Assembly (NCBI GenBank): GCA_964501725.1
Contig: CAZCTO010000002.1
Span: forward strand, 1-64,000
DNA length: 64,000 bases
Source: CAZCTO01 sp964501725
GTDB taxonomy: Bacteria; Bacillota; Clostridia; Saccharofermentanales; Saccharofermentanaceae
Direction: 5' to 3'
The position numbers were made by a program, and so were the translations under genes. Shown here piece by piece: positions 53,546-62,052 of the stretch. The first letter of the stretch is position 1. Every line of letters begins with the position of its first letter. Under the pieces are notes generated by a model that searched no databases, was not told where the DNA came from, and saw only the letters and a list, made by a program, of their open reading frames with translations.

Positions 53546-54298
53546 ATGGTAGACGTAAGAAACAGATGGGCATTAATTACGGGCGCAAGCCGCGGGATCG
53601 GCTATCTTTCAGCCAAATTCATGGCGGAGCAGGGGTGTAACCTTATCCTGCACAGTCGAGTAATGGAACATACCGAAGAAATTATCCGGGAGGCAAAAGC
53701 ACTCGGGGTATCAGCGATCGGCATTGCGGCGGAACTCTCTGATCTGGAATCGGTAAAAGCGATGCTGGATCAAATCGACGAACTGGGCGTGCGGGTCGAT
53801 ATCGTCCTTAACAACGCGGGTGTACAGATTGCCTACCGCAACGACTACTGGCATACGCCGGCAAACGATTTTTCGGAAAGCTTTGTCATCAATACCATCG
53901 CACCGACAATGATTTGCTATCATTTTATGCCCAAGATGATCGAAAACGGCTTCGGCCGGATTTTGAATACGACCAGCGGTATTCGGCTCGAGCCGCAACA
54001 GGCAGGCTATTCCGCCAGCAAGGCGGCTCTGGATAAAGTGACGATCGATCTGGGATCGGTGGTCGAGGGCACTGATGTGATGATCAATCTGACCGATCCG
54101 GGCTGGTGCCGGACCGATCTCGGCGGGCCCAACGCGCCGAACGCGCCCGAGAGCGCGATTCCCGGTATTGTTGTCGGCGTTTTTCTGAGTGACAGGAAAT
54201 CAGGCCGCTATCTGGGGGCTCCCCATTTTTCGGGCATGTCACTTCAGGAGGCGGTCATGAAGGCCGAGAGGGAATTCGACAGCCCCTACGGGAATTGA
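53546..54298 (+). CDS. Short-chain dehydrogenase/reductase
   Basis: This 250-residue classical SDR has cofactor motif ITGASRGIGYLSAKFM, LNNAGVQIAYR, the catalytic Ser in NTTSGIR and Tyr-x3-Lys in YSASKAALDKV. LTDPGWCRTDLGGPNAPNAP follows the active site. Substrate unknown; NADP use is likely from the Arg in the glycine loop and the basic residue near position 37. AAAGGAG precedes the ATG. The cupin gene starts 67 bp later, so the three genes from 52619 may form one transcript. Confidence 0.9.
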   Translation: MVDVRNRWALITGASRGIGYLSAKFMAEQGCNLILHSRVMEHTEEIIREAKALGVSAIGIAAELSDLESVKAMLDQIDELGVRVDIVLNNAGVQIAYRNDYWHTPANDFSESFVINTIAPTMICYHFMPKMIENGFGRILNTTSGIRLEPQQAGYSASKAALDKVTIDLGSVVEGTDVMINLTDPGWCRTDLGGPNAPNAPESAIPGIVVGVFLSDRKSGRYLGAPHFSGMSLQEAVMKAEREFDSPYGN

Positions 54299-54365
54299 TT
54301 ACATGTACGGACAAGGAGAGGAAGGCGTTTGCGAGGTTTATAGAGAGCAAAAGGAGGCACGGACC

Positions 54366-54680
54366 ATGATCGAAGAAGTATTTACTATATCCGTTACCGA
54401 CGACAAGGCCATCGAGAAGGTGATTTTCGATGAGAATATTCAATACATTCATATGGTTTTCAATAAAGATGAGGGCTTGCCGGAGCATTTTTCCAACTCA
54501 AATGTATACATGACCGTTATCCGGGGGAAACTCTCGATTCGTCTGGGGGACCAGGATGTTCATGAGTACATGAAAGGTACTGTGCTGAAGATCCCGTTTG
54601 AAACAAAGATGAATGTGAAAAATTTTGATGAGGAAGTATTGGAACTGATTATTGTCAAAGCACCTGCCCCGGCGAAGTGA
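54366..54680 (+). CDS. Small cupin-domain protein
   Basis: This 104-residue single-domain cupin has EHFSNSNVYMTVIRGKLSIR as motif 1, with one His and one Glu-type ligand position altered, and LKIPFETKMNVKNFDEEVLE as motif 2 without the usual His. Loss of metal ligands suggests a binding or scaffold role, not catalysis. AAAGGAGG precedes ATG 54366. Downstream of the SDR gene. Confidence 0.8.
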   Translation: MIEEVFTISVTDDKAIEKVIFDENIQYIHMVFNKDEGLPEHFSNSNVYMTVIRGKLSIRLGDQDVHEYMKGTVLKIPFETKMNVKNFDEEVLELIIVKAPAPAK

Positions 54681-54716
54681 CACCTTACCCTAAATGACAT
54701 AAAGGAGTTCAGACGT

Positions 54717-54782
54717 TTGCGAAAATGCCTCTATATCGGCTCGCTCATTTTGGGAATCATCGGAGCTACCATTGGTTTTTAA
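54717..54782 (+). CDS. Tiny hydrophobic ORF, probable membrane-protein stub
   Basis: A TTG-started 21-codon frame, (M)RKCLYIGSLILGIIGATIGF, has AAAGGAG 9 bases upstream. It looks like the first helix of a small membrane protein that has lost the rest. The following 54783-55077 holds the amt promoter and attenuator, without another gene. Confidence 0.3.
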   Translation: MRKCLYIGSLILGIIGATIGF

Positions 54783-54932
54783 TAACACAATAGTGATTCG
54801 GAAAACCGGAAGAATCACATATTGAGCAAATTGAAAAGCGCCAAAAATGATAGACGGACGGAGCGGAGATTCAAAAATGAATGGAATAACGCAGTATTTT
54901 GGATAATTACAAGAAAAAATTGCAGCTTGGCA

Positions 54933-55032
54933 TTGACTAAATTGCAAACAGGTGCTATTTTTACATAAAAGAAAGATCGCAAGGATTGCAAATAGCAAAG
55001 GCGCTACCCGGAATACGGGTCGCGCTTTTTTT
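54933..55032 (+). promoter_or_regulatory. Candidate promoter and attenuator upstream of the Amt-PII gene
   Basis: TTGACT (54933-54938), 17 bp, TATTTT (54956-54961) could start a leader of about 110 bases. Within it GCGCTACCCG (55001-55010) pairs with CGGGTCGCGC (55016-55025, one mismatch), loop GAATA, and seven T follow (55026-55032). This strong intrinsic terminator lies before the start codon and downstream of a plausible promoter, the arrangement of transcription attenuation. It could alternatively end an upstream transcript. Confidence 0.6.
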
Positions 55033-55077
55033 GTTTTCATCATTGGGATCTTTTCGAAAAAGAAGGGGGGCATCAAT

Positions 55078-56850
55078 ATGGATTTTAAGGTAGTACTGGA
55101 TACCGTATGGGTACTGCTGGCAGCAATTCTTGTGTTCTTTATGAACCTGGGATTTGCCGCTGTCGAAAGCGGCTTGGCCCGTCAGAAAAACGCAGTGAAT
55201 ATTTTGTCGAAAAACTTCATCGTTTTCGCGGTCTCTTCACTCGGATTTCTTGTCTTGGGCTGGGGCCTTATGTTCGGAGACGGAAACGGTTTCATGGGGC
55301 TCAAGGGATTGTTCATGGCGGGCGGCGCAGACAATTCGCCCCTTACCGGAAATGATTATCAGGGCGTATACTCCGCTATTTCCTGGGCAGGCGTACCTTT
55401 CTGGGCAAAATTTTTCTTCCAGTTGGTATTCTGCGGAACCGCGGCAACGATTGTTTCCGGCGCGGTAGCAGAGCGAATCAAGTATATTTCGTTCATTGTC
55501 TTTTCACTGATGCTGACCATGCTGGTTTATCCGCTCGTCGGGCACTGGGTATGGGGCGGCGGTTTCCTGCAGAAGTTGGGAATGCTTGATTTCGCCGGTG
55601 GAACCGTGGTTCACTCCGTCGGTGGTTGGGCAGCGCTTGCCGGCGTCATCATTCTCGGGCCGAGAATCGGAAAGTACACCAAGGATGGCAAGATTCATCC
55701 GATTCCGGGTCACAACATGAGTCTTGCGACGATCGGCGCATTTGTCCTGTGGCTCGGCTGGTTCGGATTTAACCCGGGATCGACGATGGCCGCGGATCCG
55801 ACATCCATTTCTCATATTCTCGTTGTTACAAATACGGCAGGTATCATCGCTGTTCTGACCGCAACCGCTACGGCATGGCTCGCGATCGGTAAACCGGATT
55901 TGGGTATGTCCATCAACGGACTTCTTGCAGGACTTGTTGCCATCACACCGGCTTGCGCGTATGTGAGCATAACCAGCTCGCTTATTATCGGAGCGGTTTC
56001 GGGCATACTGGTTGTACTGTCGGTCATGTTTTTCGACCGTGTTAAGTTGGATGATCCGGTGGGAGCGCTGTCGGTTCACCTGGTCCACGGCGTACTCGGT
56101 ACCTTGTCCGTCGGATTGTTCGCGCAGAACGGCATCGGCGGTACCGCATCTCCCGACGGTTTGTTTTTCGGCGGCGGATTTGATCTGCTGGGCAAACAGT
56201 CCTTAGGCGTTTTGAGTGTGGCTGCATTCGTTTTCCCGGTATCGTTGCTCATTTGGTTCGCGATTAAAAAAACCATGGGCCTTCGGGTTTCGATTAAAGA
56301 AGAGATCGAAGGACTGGATATCGGAGAACACGGCAACGAAGCTTATCCGGACTTTGTGACGGTTGACTACACCAGCGCTTCCGAACATCTGGCAAACGCT
56401 GACTTATCACATCCCGAAATTACCGGAACCATTCCGGTTGAAAGCGCGATTCCTGTCAAGGTCTCGGCACCGGCAAAAATCGCAGACGGAACTCCCACAT
56501 TCACGAAAATTGAAATCATCACCAAGCAGAATAAGTTTGAAGCGTTAAAGGTAGCCATGGATAAGATCGGAATCACCGGTATGACTGTTACCAATGTGCT
56601 TGGATACGGAACACAGGGTGGCGTTACGGAATACTACCGCGGTGTCGAGTTTGAGACGCATCTGTTGCCAAAGGTGAAAGTTGAAATCGTGGTCAGTAAG
56701 ATTCCGGTCAAAACGGTTGTCGAGACGGCGAAAAAAGTTCTTTATACCGGTAACATCGGCGACGGAAAAATCTTCATCTATCATGTTGAGAATGTTTATA
56801 AAGTTCGAACCGGAGAAGAAGGATATGATGCACTTCAGGATGTAGAATAG
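55078..56850 (+). CDS. amtB: Ammonium transporter fused to a PII signalling domain
   Basis: This is a 590-residue fusion. Residues 1-410 are an Amt/MEP/Rh channel with about 11 helices: FMNLGFAAVESGLARQKNAV, the first pore His in FAGGTVVHSVGGWAAL, GAFVLWLGWFGFNPGST and the second pore His in LSVHLVHGVLGTL. After a Pro/Val-rich linker (about 430-480), residues ~485-590 are a PII domain (KIEIITKQNKFEALKVAMDK, ITGMTVTNVLGYGTQGG, TEYYRGVEFETHLLPKVKVE, KVLYTGNIGDGKIFIYHVEN). The fused PII probably gates the channel in response to ATP, ADP and 2-oxoglutarate. AGGGGG precedes ATG 55078. Confidence 0.93.
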   Translation: MDFKVVLDTVWVLLAAILVFFMNLGFAAVESGLARQKNAVNILSKNFIVFAVSSLGFLVLGWGLMFGDGNGFMGLKGLFMAGGADNSPLTGNDYQGVYSAISWAGVPFWAKFFFQLVFCGTAATIVSGAVAERIKYISFIVFSLMLTMLVYPLVGHWVWGGGFLQKLGMLDFAGGTVVHSVGGWAALAGVIILGPRIGKYTKDGKIHPIPGHNMSLATIGAFVLWLGWFGFNPGSTMAADPTSISHILVVTNTAGIIAVLTATATAWLAIGKPDLGMSINGLLAGLVAITPACAYVSITSSLIIGAVSGILVVLSVMFFDRVKLDDPVGALSVHLVHGVLGTLSVGLFAQNGIGGTASPDGLFFGGGFDLLGKQSLGVLSVAAFVFPVSLLIWFAIKKTMGLRVSIKEEIEGLDIGEHGNEAYPDFVTVDYTSASEHLANADLSHPEITGTIPVESAIPVKVSAPAKIADGTPTFTKIEIITKQNKFEALKVAMDKIGITGMTVTNVLGYGTQGGVTEYYRGVEFETHLLPKVKVEIVVSKIPVKTVVETAKKVLYTGNIGDGKIFIYHVENVYKVRTGEEGYDALQDVE

Positions 56851-56876
56851 AAGACATACATCGCAATGGTACCGAC

Positions 56877-56904
56877 TGCCCTGTTCCGTTCGCGGAACAG
56901 GGCA
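56877..56904. terminator. Very stable UUCG-capped hairpin between convergent genes
   Basis: TGCCCTGTTCCG and CGGAACAGGGCA form a perfect 12-bp stem with a TTCG tetraloop. It sits between the Amt-PII and CapA stops. Neither side has a proper T-run, so it may act as an RNA 3'-end protector or a weak shared terminator. Confidence 0.6.
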
Positions 56905-56932
56905 GTTGACGTTTCTCGTCTGCTATAGGTGG

Positions 56933-58342
56933 TTATTGCGCCGCTTCCGTTACGGGAACCTCAGCAGATCCGACACAAGGACCGAGAATCTTATTGATCC
57001 GTTTATAGGAATCCAGCATTGCCTTTTCGGTCGTCCGGTATGCGGCCGGATCGAGAGATGCAGGTAAAACAGGAACGATCAGGTGTTGCAGTTCCGAGCC
57101 CTTGGGCACCCTGACAACAAATGTCGGAATATACTCGCCCTTTTCAATCGTGACACCATCCGCCGTTTTCAAAAACGTGACTCTGGCAATCATTCCGTCC
57201 TGCGCTTTGCCCGAAGTTCCAAGCGTACCGTATGCCCAGTTGCCCAGAAAGTTGCCAAGTGAGTAATAAACCAGCGTTTGCTTACCGGTGACCTTGGAAG
57301 AAAGAACATCAATTTCCTGAAGAACATGCGGATGATGCCCGACAATCAAATCGACTCCGCCGTCACAGAGTTTTTGTGCCATTTCGCGCTGCCATGCGGC
57401 GCTGTGTGTATTGTATTCCTCGCCCCAGTGTAAAACCAGACAGATGACGTCGGCATCCTGCATCTGCAGCACCTGAACACGGAGGAGCAGTCTCTTCAAG
57501 TCATTCTCAAATGATTCTTTTCTGTATGGGTTAAACGAGCAAATCAGCGGATCGGCACCGTCCGGCATCGGTATTCCGTTGAGCGCTTTTCTCTTGGATG
57601 TCCCGGTTGTTTCGAATGTGTAGTTCAAAAGTCCGATCTTGATCCCGCCAATCTCAACCACCGTGTCCATCGAACTCTCAATATCCGGACGGGTGCCAAT
57701 GACTACGAATCCCTTTTCGCGAAGAACCGATGCTGTGCGGATGAGTCCGTCCAATCCCTTGTCGATGCAATGATTGTTTGCTGTGCAAAGCACGTCAAAG
57801 CCGGCCGTGCCGAGGGCATCCGCCATGGCATCCGGTCCGCAAAAGCTTGGCCAACCGCTATACGGAGGTCCGGCTAAAGTTCCTTCAAAATTTCCGATCG
57901 TCAGGTCGGATTCGCTTAAAATCGGCGCGATATATTCAAAATCAGGAGAAAAGTCATAGATTGGTATGTCTTCACCCGGATTCGTTAATGCGCCGTCATA
58001 AACTGCTTCATGCATAATAATGTCACCGACAACAGATACCGTGACTCGGGTTTCCGGCACGGGAGTCGGCGTCGGTGACGGAGTCGGAATTGCCGTTGGG
58101 ACAGGAGTCGGTGTGGTGCTATGCGAAGATACGGATGTCGTTACCGTCGCTTGATCTGTCGGACTGGATTTCGGGTAATCTGAACTTCCGGCTACGCTGC
58201 ATCCTGCGATGATCAGCATAATCCATCCGAAAAAAAACGTCATTTTGATAAACGCGGAGGCAGAACAGAACCGGGAATCGTTTGGACGGAGAGATAAGGG
58301 CTTGCCTTGCATTGGCTTATCATTAACAGATAAACAACCCAT
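56933..58342 (-). CDS. CapA-family (poly-gamma-glutamate synthesis-type) lipoprotein
   Basis: This 469-residue exported protein has a long basic N-region, one hydrophobic segment ending in lipobox IIAGC, a Thr/Pro linker (TTPTPVPTAIPTPSPTPTPV) and a CapA/PgsA metallophosphatase-like domain: VVGDIIMHEAVYDG, GNFEGTLAGPPYSG, LCTANNHCIDKGLDGL, LVLHWGEEYNTHSAAWQREM and LIVGHHPHVLQEI. Family members help synthesise or modify surface polymers. GGGAG 8 bases before ATG 58342 supports this start. No capB/capC genes are adjacent, so a capsule is not implied. Confidence 0.88.
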   Translation of the reverse strand: MGCLSVNDKPMQGKPLSLRPNDSRFCSASAFIKMTFFFGWIMLIIAGCSVAGSSDYPKSSPTDQATVTTSVSSHSTTPTPVPTAIPTPSPTPTPVPETRVTVSVVGDIIMHEAVYDGALTNPGEDIPIYDFSPDFEYIAPILSESDLTIGNFEGTLAGPPYSGWPSFCGPDAMADALGTAGFDVLCTANNHCIDKGLDGLIRTASVLREKGFVVIGTRPDIESSMDTVVEIGGIKIGLLNYTFETTGTSKRKALNGIPMPDGADPLICSFNPYRKESFENDLKRLLLRVQVLQMQDADVICLVLHWGEEYNTHSAAWQREMAQKLCDGGVDLIVGHHPHVLQEIDVLSSKVTGKQTLVYYSLGNFLGNWAYGTLGTSGKAQDGMIARVTFLKTADGVTIEKGEYIPTFVVRVPKGSELQHLIVPVLPASLDPAAYRTTEKAMLDSYKRINKILGPCVGSAEVPVTEAAQ

Positions 58343-58381
58343 TTCTTCGCTCCCGTTTCCGTTCTTCTTTACGTAAGGACT

Positions 58382-59989
58382 CTACTTCCTCTGATCGCCC
58401 CACAGATCTTCGCTGGGTTTTTCCCAAATCGGCGGCGACAGCGGCTTCGGTTTTTCGGCTTCATCGGAAGGTTTCGCAGCCTTTTGAGGTTGCTTCTCGG
58501 GTTCCTTTTCGGGTTCCTTCTCGGAGACCCTTTCTTTTTCCTTCTCAATTGGCTTGAAAATCGGTTTTTCGGAAGGCTGCTTCTCAGGTTTGATCTCCGG
58601 TTCCTTTACGGGAATAACATTGCGAATATTCTTGATGACGATCGGCGGCAAATCAGGAATCTCAACCGCTTTCTTGGGCTCCGGTTCAACTTCTTTTTCT
58701 TCTGCCGCGGATGATTTGCGGCGGGGAGTATCGTCGGTTGTTTTATCAGCCTTGGGCTCTGCTTCTTTAGCCGAATGTGCCGGAGAATGATTTTTCTCTG
58801 CGGCCGGCTTTTTAGTCTTCGGATATGACTCCTCCCAAATAGGAGTCATCACCGAAGGTTCATCGTCTTCTGAATCATCTGAAACCATCGGCTTTTCTTT
58901 CACAATAATCGGACGTAAAGCAGGCCGTTCTACAACCTTTTTTTCAGGTTCCGCTTCTGCTTGTTTCGGAGGAATTTCCTCTTTCTCCTTAACAGATGTA
59001 TTCGGGCGGCTGGTCTTTTCGATCACCGTTTTCTTAAGCCTGTCGGCTATTTCTTCCCAGTTTGGTGTAATGAGAACGGGCAGGTCGTCGTCCTGCTCAT
59101 CGGCCTTCTTTCCGTTATTATTTTCTTCAGAGGCTATAACCGCGGCCTTGGACGCTTTCTCCTTCTCTTTCTCGATGGCGGCTTTCAGGATTGACTTGTC
59201 TTTGAACGATTTCTCGACGGGTGGAGTCGGTGTTTCATTTTCTTCGGTTTTTTCTTTAGCGGGCTGCGCGGGCGCCGGCTCTGCGGCTGCCGGTTTTTCA
59301 GGAACGGCTTTGGAAACCGGTTCCTTTTCGGGAGCAATCTCTACAGGCGCCGGCTCTGCGGCTGCCGGTTTTTCAGGAGCGGCTTTGGAAACCGGTTCCT
59401 TTTCGGGAGCAATCTCCACAGGTGCCGGCTTAGGAGAGATAACTTCGACGGGTTCGGGCTTTGGAGGTACCGGTGCTGCAGTAACAGGCTTCTCGATAAC
59501 AGGAGCCTTGATGTTCATCTTCTCGTCCTTTTCCTCAATGACTTGTTTCTCGGGGACGGCATACTCGCCGAATACTTCTATAATGTTTCCGTCCGGATCG
59601 GCAACAGTAAAAAATGAATACGGAGACTCGATGTTCATATAAAGAATATCCGAGACCGTTCCACCATGTATTTTCGTTATTCTTGCGTGTTCTTTGCTCA
59701 AGTCATCTGTATGAAACTTGTGCACGACATTATTGCCGAATATTGTCCTGTGCTTGCTTAGTCTGCGAATATATTCCTTGCTGTACATGGAATCAATATC
59801 ACCGCCGCCGGCAATTGTCTTAAGGTCAAAAAGCTGATTGCAAATGGCAAGAACATTCCCGCCGAAATCAAATTGAACCCAGCGATCCGGCGTGATGATC
59901 GTCGGCTTCACACCAAACAGATTCGAATAGAACTCGGAGGATCTGTCCATATCGTTTACCAGGATATAGGAAGAAGATAAATGAAGCAT
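58382..59989 (-). CDS. VOC (glyoxalase-fold) domain with a ~390-residue disordered tail
   Basis: This is a 535-residue protein. Residues 1-145 are a vicinal-oxygen-chelate domain (SSYILVNDMDRSSEFYSNLF, VADPDGNIIEVFGEYA). The rest is Pro/Glu/Lys/Ala-rich, with no hydrophobic core. It contains a 25-residue tandem repeat (APVEIAPEKEPVSKAAPEKP...) and three spaced short motifs of the form [LV]xTP/SPP-x-WEE/K: VLITPNWEEIAD near 306, VMTPIWEESY near 384 and LSPPIWEKPSEDLW near the end. These look like linear binding motifs on a flexible arm. The protein is cytosolic. Glyoxalase proteins are usually ~130 residues, so the tail is exceptional. It lies 39 bp upstream of capA, same strand. Confidence 0.85.
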   Translation of the reverse strand: MLHLSSSYILVNDMDRSSEFYSNLFGVKPTIITPDRWVQFDFGGNVLAICNQLFDLKTIAGGGDIDSMYSKEYIRRLSKHRTIFGNNVVHKFHTDDLSKEHARITKIHGGTVSDILYMNIESPYSFFTVADPDGNIIEVFGEYAVPEKQVIEEKDEKMNIKAPVIEKPVTAAPVPPKPEPVEVISPKPAPVEIAPEKEPVSKAAPEKPAAAEPAPVEIAPEKEPVSKAVPEKPAAAEPAPAQPAKEKTEENETPTPPVEKSFKDKSILKAAIEKEKEKASKAAVIASEENNNGKKADEQDDDLPVLITPNWEEIADRLKKTVIEKTSRPNTSVKEKEEIPPKQAEAEPEKKVVERPALRPIIVKEKPMVSDDSEDDEPSVMTPIWEESYPKTKKPAAEKNHSPAHSAKEAEPKADKTTDDTPRRKSSAAEEKEVEPEPKKAVEIPDLPPIVIKNIRNVIPVKEPEIKPEKQPSEKPIFKPIEKEKERVSEKEPEKEPEKQPQKAAKPSDEAEKPKPLSPPIWEKPSEDLWGDQRK

Positions 59990-60147
59990 GATAGCCTCCT
60001 TCTGGCGGGACAGTCATGGTTGCCTGTGTCCCCGAAAATGATCAAAAGACTCTGCTATTTTCCTTCCTTATTTTAACATAAGAATGATGAACAAATCGTA
60101 TATCGTTTGGAACCAATGGGGGAAGTGACGCAGAAATCAGTTATAAA

Positions 60148-60180
60148 AAAATGCCGCCCTTTATTAAGATGCGGCATTTT
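60148..60180 (-). terminator. Intrinsic terminator for the small gene at 60216
   Basis: AAAATGCCGC and GCGGCATTTT form a 10-bp stem over a 13-base loop. On the minus strand a run of T follows. It insulates the VOC gene's promoter region. Confidence 0.87.
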
Positions 60181-60215
60181 CCGGAAGCGATATGAACTGA
60201 TCAAGTTAATAAAAG

Positions 60216-60545
60216 TCAGTTTGTCAGCATTTGTTCAAGCCGGGCAACCTTTCCCTTCAGCAGTTTCTTGGGAATAGCTCCGACGAAACCATCCAAGCCC
60301 ATTTCACCGAGATAAACACCCGGGAGCAATGCGAACTTGATCCAAGCTTCCACCTTAACTGTGCCTGAGGACTCTTTTACCGTAATATATTGCGGTCCGA
60401 CGGTGATTCCCATCCCTTTTTTCCGGACCTGCTCACCCTTATATGTCACTTGCTTAAAACCTTCATCGTCAAAAAACTGGTTTGCGATCGCTTGGATTTG
60501 CTCCGGACTTTTATTAACGGAAAGCTCCTTAATATACCTTGCCAT
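60216..60545 (-). CDS. Small conserved-looking protein of unknown function
   Basis: This 109-residue soluble protein starts MARYIKELSVNKSPEQIQAI. It has a strand-rich core VGPQYITVKESSGTVKVEAW and a C-terminal GLDGFVGAIPKKLLKGKVAR. Similar small proteins are widespread in Firmicutes, but I cannot name the family. AGGAGGA precedes the ATG. It is followed by its own terminator. Confidence 0.75.
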   Translation of the reverse strand: MARYIKELSVNKSPEQIQAIANQFFDDEGFKQVTYKGEQVRKKGMGITVGPQYITVKESSGTVKVEAWIKFALLPGVYLGEMGLDGFVGAIPKKLLKGKVARLEQMLTN

Positions 60546-60737
60546 ATAGTCCTCCTATTTTTGATTATTATTAAATAATCATAACACTATTATAAGCAAA
60601 CGGCACTCTCCAATTCCATCCGTTTCAAAAAATCCGAGCGAATCAGCCCGCCCGAAAAGCAAACAACATTTTGCCGAAAAGTAAAGATAATGATATAATA
60701 TATTTGATATTTGCAGAGCAGATGAGGAGGATTCGTT

Positions 60738-61559
60738 ATGAAAGCGGTAGTTGACAGAGCAGCGTGTATTGGTTGCGGCGCATGTGAAGCGACTTGTCCT
60801 GAAGTTTTTTCGATGGATAGCGACGGAATAGCTTCTGTCATTGTCGGCGAAATACCACCGGCTGTTATGCCAGACGCAAATGCAGCCATGGAAGGCTGCC
60901 CCACCGGAGCGATCTTCATTTATGAGTCTTCCGGGGACGAGGCTTCAGTCACAAAAGACAAATCGAAGGCGACACCGGTTTCTCCGATGATTAATAAGAG
61001 TTCACCGTCTGTTGTCGCGTCTGCAAAACTGCTCGAGGAGCATGACGGGATTCTTTTGGGACTGAAGATCCTGGAGGAAATGGTTTTTCTGAAAGGGAAT
61101 CTGGAAGAAGTTGACTCGAGTGATTTTACCGAGATGATGGATTTCCTTATAATCTTTGCGGATAAGTGTCATCAAGGGAAAGAAGAGTCGATTTATTTTC
61201 CGGCGCTTGAAGATGCCGGGATAAAGGTGCAGGAAGGACCGATCGCAAAGCTTCTCATGGATCACATTACCGGACGGGAGATTCTCTCCCGTATGACGGA
61301 GCTTGCAAAGAATACTTTGTTGGAGCAGAACTCCTACATGGCCTCAGCTACCGATTTAATCCGTATTCTGCGCGAGCATATTGAGGCAGAAAACGCTACG
61401 TTGTTTCCGCTTGGAGATGCGGTTATTCCGCCCGATGTTCAAAAGAAAATGATCGCCGATTTTGATAAATTCGAAGAGACGGTTACGGGCAAGGCAACGC
61501 ACGAGAAACAGCACGAACTTCTTCGCCGCCTCGAAAAAAAATATTTGGAAAAGACGTGA
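60738..61559 (+). CDS. Ferredoxin-hemerythrin fusion protein
   Basis: This is a 273-residue fusion. Residues 1-62 are a single-cluster ferredoxin with Cys10, Cys13, Cys16, Cys20 and Cys54 (CIGCGACEATCPEVF; GCPTGAIF). After a Ser/Lys linker (about 63-92), a hemerythrin four-helix bundle carries the di-iron ligands: His in LLEEHDGILLGL, His and Glu in CHQGKEESIYFPAL, His in LLMDHITGREI and His/Glu in REHIEAENATLFPLGD. Such a pairing could feed electrons to an oxygen- or NO-binding di-iron site. TGAGGAGG precedes the ATG. The next gene overlaps its stop (GTGA). Confidence 0.9.
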   Translation: MKAVVDRAACIGCGACEATCPEVFSMDSDGIASVIVGEIPPAVMPDANAAMEGCPTGAIFIYESSGDEASVTKDKSKATPVSPMINKSSPSVVASAKLLEEHDGILLGLKILEEMVFLKGNLEEVDSSDFTEMMDFLIIFADKCHQGKEESIYFPALEDAGIKVQEGPIAKLLMDHITGREILSRMTELAKNTLLEQNSYMASATDLIRILREHIEAENATLFPLGDAVIPPDVQKKMIADFDKFEETVTGKATHEKQHELLRRLEKKYLEKT

Positions 61560-62017
61560 CCGGATCTCCGAAGATTAGTTTTGCGGACGATCAGGCAATT
61601 CGATCCGAAATCGATACCCTTGCAGAACGTGCAGACCAGGTGACGCTCGCTAGGTGGGCGGTTCAATGCGCAAAGCATGTTGAATTTCTGATTGAAGAAG
61701 AATTTCCGGATCATCCCGCATTGGATAAGGGCTTTTTTGTGTTGGAACTATGGCTTAAAGGCCTGGCGCAGGTTCATGATGTGCGGCAGGCGGGATTTGA
61801 AGTACATAACTTCGCGAGACGCTGTGAATCTCAACCTGCAATAGCGGCCGCAAGAGCCGCGGGGCATGCGATCAGTGTCGGCCATATGCGGGAACATGCA
61901 ATAATTTGCTCGGATTACGCCGTGAAAGCGGCCGGGCTTTATTCAAACGATAATTCTTCAGTCATTCGACGTGAACGGGCGTTTCAGCGGGATATGTTGC
62001 GAAAACTCATGTTCTGA
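61556..62017 (+). CDS. Imm5-like putative immunity protein
   Basis: This 153-residue alpha-helical protein has the pattern LARWAVQCAKHVEFLIEEEF, then AAARAAGHAISVGHMREHAI and SDYAVKAAGLYS. It matches the Imm5 family of predicted toxin-immunity proteins. It starts with GTG inside the stop of the ferredoxin-hemerythrin gene (GTGA) with GGAAAA ahead, so the two are translationally coupled. No cognate toxin gene is near. A role tied to the hemerythrin protein, rather than immunity, is possible. Confidence 0.72.
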   Translation: MTGSPKISFADDQAIRSEIDTLAERADQVTLARWAVQCAKHVEFLIEEEFPDHPALDKGFFVLELWLKGLAQVHDVRQAGFEVHNFARRCESQPAIAAARAAGHAISVGHMREHAIICSDYAVKAAGLYSNDNSSVIRRERAFQRDMLRKLMF

Positions 62018-62052
62018 TTTTACTTCGGTACTGCTTTCGTCTTCATTTTCGA

